Assembly (NCBI RefSeq): GCF_019357415.1
Contig: NZ_CP048410.1
Span: 682,001-746,000, forward strand
Source: Gramella sp. MT6
GTDB lineage: Bacteria > Bacteroidota > Bacteroidia > Flavobacteriales > Flavobacteriaceae
DNA: 64,000 nt
Direction: 5' to 3'
A model generated the notes under the pieces. That model searched no databases. It was not told where the DNA came from and worked only from the letters and a program-made list of their open reading frames with translations. Shown here piece after piece: positions 43,983 to 51,038 of the stretch. Numbering within the stretch: the first letter of the stretch is position 1; each line of letters opens with the position of its first letter. Both the position numbers and the translations under genes were made by a program.

Positions 43983-44489
43983 TTAGCTTAATGCAGCAAT
44001 TAATTCTGCTTTCTTCATAGAAGAGTATCCTTCAACACCTTTTTCTTTAGCCATTTCTCTAAGCTCTACAACTGTATGCTGGCTAAGGTCTTCTGATTTT
44101 TTATCAGATTTAGATTCCTTCTTAGATTCTTCTTTTTTAGGATCTTCTTTCTTGGCAGAAGTAGCTTTCTTTCCACCTTTAAGGTCTATACCTTCAATAA
44201 GAATCTCGGTTAAGGCTTGTCTGTGACCGTTCTTTACACGGTAACCTTTACGTCTTTTCTTTTTGAAAACGATAACTTTATCACCTTTCAGGTGACGGTT
44301 GATCTTGGCTCCAACAAGAGCTCCATCTATAGCCGGGGCGCCAACGGTTACGTTATCTCCATCTGCAGTAAGAAGAACTTTATCAAAAGAAACTTTGTCT
44401 CCTTCTTCTCCTGCTAGACGGTTTACATAAACCTTCTGGTCTTTTGCAACTTTAAATTGCTGCCCTGCTATCTCTACAATTGCGTACAT
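43983..44489 (-). CDS. rplU: 50S ribosomal protein bL21 with C-terminal SAP-like extension
   Basis: A 168-residue bL21. The first about 103 residues are standard ([48 protein letters not shown]). A Lys/Glu/Ser-rich linker (about 105-135) leads to a C-terminal domain with [30 protein letters not shown], a SAP/Rho-N-like helix pair. Ordinary bL21 ends near residue 103, so the extension is about 65 residues. Such extensions recur in Bacteroidota homologues and may bind RNA outside the ribosome core. Confidence 0.96.
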   Translation of the reverse strand: MYAIVEIAGQQFKVAKDQKVYVNRLAGEEGDKVSFDKVLLTADGDNVTVGAPAIDGALVGAKINRHLKGDKVIVFKKKRRKGYRVKNGHRQALTEILIEGIDLKGGKKATSAKKEDPKKEESKKESKSDKKSEDLSQHTVVELREMAKEKGVEGYSSMKKAELIAALS

Positions 44490-44549
44490 AGCGTATAATT
44501 AATTATTTAAATACATAAAATTTAACTTACGTTTTCACGCAAGCGGGTG

Positions 44550-44580
44550 CAAATATAATCCTAATTAATTAATTGACAAA
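44550..44580 (-). promoter_or_regulatory. Promoter of rplU-rpmA
   Basis: On the minus strand TTTG (44577-44580) and TATATTTG (44550-44557) are 19 bases apart, an exact match to the Bacteroidota -33/-7 consensus. It lies about 60 bases before the rplU ATG, leaving a leader that could hold a ribosomal-protein autoregulatory site, which I could not define. Confidence 0.75.
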
Positions 44581-44603
44581 GGTTTTTTGTTTTTTCAGAT
44601 CGT

Positions 44604-45068
44604 TTAGATAGTGTGTTTATTGGCTTCTTTGGTATTCCAGGATTTCTTGAACAATTGCATATAAGCCAGCGTAAGTACAAGGCTGGTCGCAAATCCCATA
44701 ATTGCTACTACAAAAAGAACGATTCCTATACTAGTGTTGTAATCTGTGATCCAGACCGTGATAAGATCATCCAGAAAACCTGGATTAAACTCTGTAGCAT
44801 AAAGCGCAAAAAAGATCGTGAAAATTATAGTGGCATTAAAGCCTGTAAGTAGACAGGCCATAAAGCCTTTCTGATATTTAAATTTATTCCCCTTGTGCAG
44901 GCGATAATGCTTTATTGCCTCATACATCCCATATGCCATGATCACCCCGTTAAATAAACTGTAAATTGGATTAACATGTGCCCCAAATAGAGAAAGAATT
45001 AAAAAATAAGCAATAAGTCCTGCAGCAATCGCCACTCCATATTTAATTGGAATACTGAATTTATCCAT
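44604..45068 (-). CDS. DUF4199 membrane protein
   Basis: A 154-residue membrane protein with four helices (about 10-28, 34-47, 70-92 and 115-140). The motif YSLFNGVIMAYGMYEAIKHYRLHKGNKFKYQKGFMAC agrees with DUF4199, a Bacteroidota membrane family of unknown function. It has no obvious functional neighbours: the rplU promoter is downstream and the M16 peptidase genes are divergent. Confidence 0.75.
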   Translation of the reverse strand: MDKFSIPIKYGVAIAAGLIAYFLILSLFGAHVNPIYSLFNGVIMAYGMYEAIKHYRLHKGNKFKYQKGFMACLLTGFNATIIFTIFFALYATEFNPGFLDDLITVWITDYNTSIGIVLFVVAIMGFATSLVLTLAYMQLFKKSWNTKEANKHTI

Positions 45069-45199
45069 AGCATTTAGAAATTTTTCCTAGTAAATTTCCA
45101 AAAAATGTAACGGTTTTTGCCTTAATAGCATGTTAATTTTAACACATTTCGCACAAATCAGCTATTTAACATCCGTTTCTGTAACTTTTAGCCTTAAAC

Positions 45200-45217
45200 G
45201 TTACCAATATAGGTAAC
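45200..45217. repeat. Palindrome upstream of the M16 peptidase pair
   Basis: GTTACC-AATATA-GGTAAC is a perfect 6-base inverted repeat with a 6-base spacer, 19-36 bases before the start at 45236. A -7-like TAACTTTT (one mismatch) is at 45182-45189, so the palindrome would overlap the transcription start region. It may be an operator or a leader hairpin. Confidence 0.45.
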
Positions 45218-45235
45218 TGAAAAACCTATTTAAAA

Positions 45236-46561
45236 ATGATTAACAAATTAAAACTGTTATTCTGCTTCCTCTTTGTTGGAGTAGCAGGAATTGCTCAGGA
45301 GGTAGAATTCACTGAGTATGAATTAGAAAATGGCCTGGATGTTATATTACATCAGGATAATACTGCTCCTGTAGTAACCGTTGGGGTTATGTATCATGTG
45401 GGCGCAAAAGACGAAGAAGAAGGAAGATCTGGATTCGCCCATTTCTTTGAGCATCTTTTGTTCGAGGGAACTGAAAATATTGAACGTGGTAAATGGTTTG
45501 ATATCGTAGCCGCCAATGGTGGCAGCAATAATGCCAATACCACACAAGACCGTACTTATTATTACGAAACTTTCCCTTCTAACAACCTTGAACTGGGACT
45601 TTGGATGGAATCTGAAAGAATGCTTCACCCGGTGATTAACGAAATTGGAGTTGAAACCCAGAATGAAGTTGTAAAAGAAGAAAAGCGTTCAAGAATAGAC
45701 AATGCTCCTTACGGAAAGATCATCTACGCTACCGGGATCAATAAATATGTATTCGATAAGCATCCTTATAAAAATTCTGTAATTGGAACCATGGAGGATC
45801 TTGATGCCGCAGAACTGGAAGAATTCAAATCTTTCTTTAAGAAATATTATGGTGCAAGTAATGCTACCTTAGTAGTTGCCGGAGACATCGACGAAAAAGA
45901 AACCAGGAAATTGATCGAGGATTACTTCAGTGAGATCCCTGCGGGACCAGAAGTTGAAAGAGTTGATATTGAAGAAGAGCCGATCACCGAAACGATCACG
46001 GCAACAGAATATGACAGCAATATTCAAATTCCGGCAAAACTATTTGTTTACAGAACTCCTTCAATGAAAGCAAAAGATGCTTATGTTCTGGATATGATCT
46101 CTTCTATACTTACAGATGGTAAGAGCTCAAGAATGTACAGGAAAATGGTAGATGAAGAAAAGACTGCTTTACAGGTGTTAGCCTTCCCAAGAAACCAGGA
46201 AGATTATGGAACTTACGTAATGGGTGCTCTTGCGCTTGGCGAAACTCCATTAGACACTCTTGCAAAATCTATGGACGAAGAGATAGACAAACTTCAGAAT
46301 GAGCTTATTTCTGAAAAAGAATATCAGAAACTTCAGAATAAATTTGAGAATCGTTTTGTGAATTCCAACAGTAGCATTCAGGGAATCGCTTCTTCTCTTG
46401 CCACCTATAGTGTATTATATGGAGATACAGATCTAATCAACGAAGAGATCGAAATCTATAGAGATATTACCAGAGAAGATATTAAAAGAGTCGCGAATGA
46501 ATATTTACAGGAAGACCAAAGACTGGAATTAGACTATCTACCTGAAAGCGCTAAGGAATAA
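45236..46561 (+). CDS. M16 family zinc metallopeptidase (catalytic subunit)
   Basis: A 441-residue M16B peptidase with a signal peptide (LKLLFCFLFVGVAGIAQ) directing it to the periplasm. The inverted zinc motif HxxEH is HFFEH at residues 69-73, and the downstream glutamate lies in NEVVKEEKRSRID. HPYKNSVIGTMEDLDAA and YYGASNATLVVAGDID are typical family features. It probably degrades peptides together with the second M16 gene, 17 bases downstream, like the two-subunit processing peptidases. Confidence 0.92.
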   Translation: MINKLKLLFCFLFVGVAGIAQEVEFTEYELENGLDVILHQDNTAPVVTVGVMYHVGAKDEEEGRSGFAHFFEHLLFEGTENIERGKWFDIVAANGGSNNANTTQDRTYYYETFPSNNLELGLWMESERMLHPVINEIGVETQNEVVKEEKRSRIDNAPYGKIIYATGINKYVFDKHPYKNSVIGTMEDLDAAELEEFKSFFKKYYGASNATLVVAGDIDEKETRKLIEDYFSEIPAGPEVERVDIEEEPITETITATEYDSNIQIPAKLFVYRTPSMKAKDAYVLDMISSILTDGKSSRMYRKMVDEEKTALQVLAFPRNQEDYGTYVMGALALGETPLDTLAKSMDEEIDKLQNELISEKEYQKLQNKFENRFVNSNSSIQGIASSLATYSVLYGDTDLINEEIEIYRDITREDIKRVANEYLQEDQRLELDYLPESAKE

Positions 46562-46578
46562 ACTAAAAAATTAATAGA

Positions 46579-48642
46579 ATGAAATTTAACATACTTACAT
46601 TATTTATTGCCTGTTTCCTGACCACAGCGTCATTTGCACAGGTAGACCGGTCTAAACAACCCGAACCAGGACCTGCACCAAAGATCAATCTGGGGAAGCC
46701 AGATGAATTTACCCTGAACAATGGTTTAAAAGTTCTGGTTGTGGAGAACCACAAATTACCTAGAGTTTCTGCATCACTTATCATTGACAATGTTCCGCAT
46801 GCCGAAGATAAACCAGCTACTTCTGCTCTTGTTTCTTCTTTACTTGGAACTGGAACACAGAACATCTCTAAAGATGAATACAACGAAGAGATAGATTTTC
46901 TTGGAGCGAATATCAACTTTGGGTCAGAAAGCGTTTATGCAAGCTCATTATCCAAATTTTTTCCTCGTGTAATGGAACTAATGGCTGAAGGTGCTCTTAA
47001 GCCTAAATTCACCCAGGAGGAATTCGAAGCTGAAAAAACAAAGCAGATCGAAGGTCTTAAATCTATCAACAAAGATGTGGGATCTATCGCAAGCCGTGTT
47101 AGCGCTGCTCTTGCATATGGTGCCAACCATCCTTATGGTGAATTTGCCACAGTAGAAAATACTGAAAAAGTTACTCTGGAAGATGTTCAGAAATTCTATA
47201 ACAATTACTTCAAGCCAGCAAATGCTTATCTTGTAGTTGTTGGTGACGTAAAGACTTCGGAAGTTAAAAAGTTAGCTGAAAAGAATTTCGGAAGCTGGGC
47301 TAAAGGTGCTCCTGTAACTAAGGAACTACCTGAGGTAACCAATGTAGATGAAACTCAGATCAATTTGATCGACATGCCTAATGCGGTACAGAGTGAGTTG
47401 AGAATCCAGAATACCATAGACCTTAAAATGTCTGATGATGATTACTTCCCGGTTCTTGTAGCAAACCAGATCCTGGGAGGAAGCTTTGGAAGTTACCTTA
47501 ACATGAACCTAAGAGAAGACAAAGGTTATACTTACGGAGCCAGAACAAGCACAGGAGCAGATAAATACGCTTCCAGATTTGTAGCTCAGGCAAGTGTAAG
47601 AAATGCTGTTACAGATAGCGCGATCGTGGAGTCTTTGAAAGAGATAAACAGGATAAAAACTGAGTTTGTAGATGCAGAGATACTGGAAAATGCCAAGAGC
47701 AAATTTGCAGGTGATTTTGTTCTGAAATTAGAAAATCCTTCTACTATTTCTAATTATGCCTTAAATGTAAAGACCAATGATCTTTCAGAAGATTTTTATG
47801 AGACTTTCCTTGAAAAGATCAATGCAGTTACCGCTGAAGATATTAAACGTGTTACCAACAAATATTATCAAACAGATAATATGAGAATTGTGGTAGCAGG
47901 TAAAGCTTCAGAAATTCTTCCTAACCTTGAAAACGTAAAATTCCAGGGAGAAACCATCCCGGTAAAATACTACAACAAACTTGGTGAGGAAGTAGAGAAA
48001 GCAGAAGAGAAAAAAGTGGATGCTTCAGTAACCGCAGAATCTGTTTTTTCTAAGTACATAGATGCCATTGGTGGTGTAGACGCAGTCAATAATGTTGAAA
48101 GCGTAGTGATGCTTGCTCAGGCCGAGATCCAGGGAATGAAACTTGATCTTGAAATGAAAAGAACAACAGATGGTAAAATGAACCAGTCTATCTCTATGGG
48201 CGGTAATGTAATGAACCAGCAGGTGTTCGACGGTGAAGCAGGATTTGTAATGGCTCAGGGACAAAAAATGCCTTATAATGAGGAGCAGATCGAAGCAGCT
48301 AAAGCAGATGCTAATCCATTCCCTGAATTAACTGTTGGCGACGCTAAGGTTACAGGAATTGAAAAAGTAAATGGTGAGGATGCTTATGTGGTAGCTATGG
48401 ATGAAAGCAATAAGAACTTTTACTCTGTAGAATCAGGATTGAAATTACAATCTGTAAAAACAGTTAGCCAGGCAGGTCAAACCATGACTATCCCAACCGG
48501 TTACAGTGACTATAGAGAAGTTGAAGGAGTTAAATTTCCTTTTATGATCTCTCAAAGTATGGGACCACAGTCATTTGAATTCAAGGTTTCTGAGATTCTT
48601 GTGAACGAAGGTGTTTCTGAAGAGGATTTCGCAACTGAATAA
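46579..48642 (+). CDS. M16 family peptidase-like subunit, non-catalytic, with C-terminal LolA-like domain
   Basis: A 687-residue exported protein (signal ILTLFIACFLTTASFAQ). The M16 part, about residues 25-460, lacks the HxxEH motif: the equivalent helix reads TSALVSSLLGTGTQ. It retains NLREDKGYTYGARTS with the Arg/Tyr pair used for substrate binding, so it resembles the inactive partner subunit of M16B heterodimers. Residues about 480-687 form an added domain (YIDAIGGVDAVNNVESV and later VSQAGQTMTIPTGYSDYREVEGVKFPFMI), similar to outer-membrane lipoprotein-sorting/LolA-like beta domains. It is co-transcribed with the active subunit. Confidence 0.88.
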   Translation: MKFNILTLFIACFLTTASFAQVDRSKQPEPGPAPKINLGKPDEFTLNNGLKVLVVENHKLPRVSASLIIDNVPHAEDKPATSALVSSLLGTGTQNISKDEYNEEIDFLGANINFGSESVYASSLSKFFPRVMELMAEGALKPKFTQEEFEAEKTKQIEGLKSINKDVGSIASRVSAALAYGANHPYGEFATVENTEKVTLEDVQKFYNNYFKPANAYLVVVGDVKTSEVKKLAEKNFGSWAKGAPVTKELPEVTNVDETQINLIDMPNAVQSELRIQNTIDLKMSDDDYFPVLVANQILGGSFGSYLNMNLREDKGYTYGARTSTGADKYASRFVAQASVRNAVTDSAIVESLKEINRIKTEFVDAEILENAKSKFAGDFVLKLENPSTISNYALNVKTNDLSEDFYETFLEKINAVTAEDIKRVTNKYYQTDNMRIVVAGKASEILPNLENVKFQGETIPVKYYNKLGEEVEKAEEKKVDASVTAESVFSKYIDAIGGVDAVNNVESVVMLAQAEIQGMKLDLEMKRTTDGKMNQSISMGGNVMNQQVFDGEAGFVMAQGQKMPYNEEQIEAAKADANPFPELTVGDAKVTGIEKVNGEDAYVVAMDESNKNFYSVESGLKLQSVKTVSQAGQTMTIPTGYSDYREVEGVKFPFMISQSMGPQSFEFKVSEILVNEGVSEEDFATE

Positions 48643-48663
48643 TTCTTCTGAACCTATAAATAG

Positions 48664-48692
48664 AAAAGCCCCGTTGATCGGGGCTTTTTTTT
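48664..48692 (+). terminator. Rho-independent terminator after M16 operon
   Basis: AAAAGCCCCG (48664-48673), TTGAT loop, and CGGGGCTTTT (48679-48688), with T continuing to 48692. It ends 20 bases downstream of the stop and overlaps the 3' end region of the convergent EamA gene. Confidence 0.92.
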
Positions 48693-49590
48693 ATGTCGCC
48701 TGTTTTCTAAACCTGGAAATTATATCTTTTGAACGGTTCACTATAAAAACCCCGATCAGAATTACTAAAGCAGAGACTAGTTGCCAGAAGCTAAAAACTT
48801 CTCCGTCCAGTATTCCCCATCCTAGGGCTACTACGGGAATCGTATAGGTTACAGAAGTAGTAAAGACCGGATCTGAGATCTGCACCAGTTTATTGAAGAT
48901 GATCATTGCAACACCGGTACCAATAATACCTAATATCGCCACGTAGATGATAGATAATTCTATCTTAGTTGTGTATGCCTGAAGCTCAAAGAACCCAGTA
49001 GTATAGAGCAAAATAAGCGCCGGAATAAGCAGTACAGAGAAATTACCAGCCGCAATTCCCAAAGGAGTAATATCGCTCATACGGGTTTTTAGAATATTTA
49101 CATTCATCGCATAACAACCTGCTGCCATAATTACCAACAGAGAATACATATAATTCTGGTCTGGATTAATACTCGCTCCACTTAAAATCAAACCTGCAGT
49201 ACCTAAAAGCCCTACAATAACTCCTGTGATCTTATTCTGACTAAATACAGACCGAAAGAATAAGGCCCCGAAGATAAGGGTAAGCAAAGGTGTGGTAGCA
49301 TTTAAAATAGACGCTATTGCGCTGTCTATTTCTGTTTCTGCATAAGCAAAAAGATATACCGGGAAAAATGATCCCAGGAAACCAGAGAGGATGATCCATT
49401 TCCATTGTCTTAAACTAAGCCGACTGATACTTTTAAATCCCACCAGGATCAAAAACAAGGCGGCGAAAATGATCCTGAAAGAACCTACCTGCATAGCAGT
49501 TAATCCAATGAGTGCTTTTTTAATTAGGATAAAAGAACTTCCCCAAACTACGGAAAGTATGATCAGATATATCCATTTCAGGTTTTTCAA
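48691..49590 (-). CDS. EamA/DMT family transporter
   Basis: A 299-residue inner-membrane protein with ten predicted helices arranged as two EamA repeats. VVWGSSFILIKKAL near the N-terminus, LNATTPLLTLIFGALFF at the end of repeat 1, GIIGTGVAMIIFNKL and the C-terminal VVALGWGILDGEVFSFWQLVSALVILIGV are typical of drug/metabolite exporters. The substrate cannot be predicted. Confidence 0.9.
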   Translation of the reverse strand: MKNLKWIYLIILSVVWGSSFILIKKALIGLTAMQVGSFRIIFAALFLILVGFKSISRLSLRQWKWIILSGFLGSFFPVYLFAYAETEIDSAIASILNATTPLLTLIFGALFFRSVFSQNKITGVIVGLLGTAGLILSGASINPDQNYMYSLLVIMAAGCYAMNVNILKTRMSDITPLGIAAGNFSVLLIPALILLYTTGFFELQAYTTKIELSIIYVAILGIIGTGVAMIIFNKLVQISDPVFTTSVTYTIPVVALGWGILDGEVFSFWQLVSALVILIGVFIVNRSKDIISRFRKQAT

Positions 49591-49647
49591 TGCCAGAAGA
49601 TTTTAATTTACGATTGCGAAGATAAATTTTAAGTCACTTCCAGAATG

Positions 49648-49683
49648 AAAAAATCCATCCCAATTAGATCGGAATGGATTTTT
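49648..49683 (-). terminator. Rho-independent terminator after the SusD-like gene
   Basis: AAAAATCCAT (49649-49658) pairs with ATGGATTTTT (49674-49683). Read on the minus strand the hairpin is followed by six T (A run at 49648-49653). It ends the SusC/SusD operon. Confidence 0.8.
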
Positions 49684-49705
49684 ATTAGTTTTTAAAAAAT
49701 TTAAC

Positions 49706-51031
49706 CTATTGATTCTCTGTTAGAGGTATAGGAAACTGTACAAAAACATCATCTCCTTCCCTGTCTATAGGCAGCTCATCCAATCTATCATACCTTCTCA
49801 TATCTATCCACCTATGCCCTTCTGCATATAAAGAATAGCGTCTCTGGGTCAACATCTCATCTATGAGAGCAGCTTCAGAATTCGCTCCACCATAAGGATC
49901 AAGTCCCGCAGATTGACGAATTATATTTAAAGCATTCACGGCTTCAGATGGATTTGAATAGATATTGGCTTCAGCATACAAGAGGATCAACTCCTCATTT
50001 CTTATGATCGGAATTGCATCTGTATTCGACTTATAACGGAAAACCGCATGATCACCAGTAAGGAAATCAAATGTGAGCGGCTCACTTCTTTGAGCTACTT
50101 TACTTAACCTATCATCACCTTCTGCAGCATCTTCCAGAAAATCTGGCTGCACGATTCTAGCACCCGCAGTTGTGGCCTCAACAGGGAAGAACATAGGATT
50201 CAGAATATCTGTCTGGTCTGCGCTAAAGGTATAATAAACACCTTCATCCAACGAAGCATCAAGATCTAAAAATGAATCTTCAAGATAGGTAAGCACACTT
50301 GAGAACTCTCCCTGGTAAGCAGCAACCCTGGCTCCAATAGCTCTGTTCACTTCCAGGAATGAATCAGGCGTTGAATACCCTGTAAATCCTGATGGAAGCG
50401 TGAAAGGAAAATCATCTCCTCCACTTTGCAAGTCTGTTGCAGCTTCATCCAGTAAAGCTCGAATTTCGTTTAATGATTCAGAATAAGATAAAAATGGTCC
50501 AAGGTTATTCTGATCTGCCACATCTACCCTTATCCCATTCTGATAGGTAAGATTAAGATTAAGCAGAAGCTCATAAGCCTTGATGGTTTTAATAAAACCC
50601 TGTGTGGCACTGATCTCTGTATCGCTAAATTGAGCGGAAAGATCCTGCCCCTCAATGAATTCAAGGATCAGGTTCCCATTTTTCACAGTTCTGTACCTTG
50701 CGGCCCAGGGATTGGTGATATAAAAAGTGTTATTATCAAGAATAGCATCTCCTTTTCCCAGAAGATCGGCGGTAAATCTTGGATCTGAACTGGAAAATCT
50801 CCAGAATTCACGACCAATAACACCAAGATCATCATAATAGGTTCCCAGGCGAACTCTCATACTATAAAGCACTCCGCCTACCAGATCCTGCAAATCACCC
50901 CTGGTAAGATTATCGCGAAACGCGTCTACCTCGGGATTGTTCAGATCTGAAAACTCTTCCACGTCACAAGCCTGAGTTAAGGTTATGATCGCAAAGAATA
51001 TGAATATTTTATTTATAACTTTTTTCATCAT
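49706..51031 (-). CDS. SusD/RagB-family outer-membrane lipoprotein
   Basis: A 441-residue nutrient-binding lipoprotein: the signal IFIFFAIITLTQAC ends in the lipobox Cys (about residue 22), followed by DVEEFSDLNNP. NEELILLYAEANIY and LNIIRQSAGLDPYGG, and the C-terminal RRYSLYAEGHRWIDMRRYDRL, match the SusD/RagB family. It forms the lid over the SusC-type barrel encoded 7 bases upstream. No sugar-processing genes are linked, so the ligand is unknown. Confidence 0.93.
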   Translation of the reverse strand: MMKKVINKIFIFFAIITLTQACDVEEFSDLNNPEVDAFRDNLTRGDLQDLVGGVLYSMRVRLGTYYDDLGVIGREFWRFSSSDPRFTADLLGKGDAILDNNTFYITNPWAARYRTVKNGNLILEFIEGQDLSAQFSDTEISATQGFIKTIKAYELLLNLNLTYQNGIRVDVADQNNLGPFLSYSESLNEIRALLDEAATDLQSGGDDFPFTLPSGFTGYSTPDSFLEVNRAIGARVAAYQGEFSSVLTYLEDSFLDLDASLDEGVYYTFSADQTDILNPMFFPVEATTAGARIVQPDFLEDAAEGDDRLSKVAQRSEPLTFDFLTGDHAVFRYKSNTDAIPIIRNEELILLYAEANIYSNPSEAVNALNIIRQSAGLDPYGGANSEAALIDEMLTQRRYSLYAEGHRWIDMRRYDRLDELPIDREGDDVFVQFPIPLTENQ

Positions 51032-51038
51032 TTACGTA

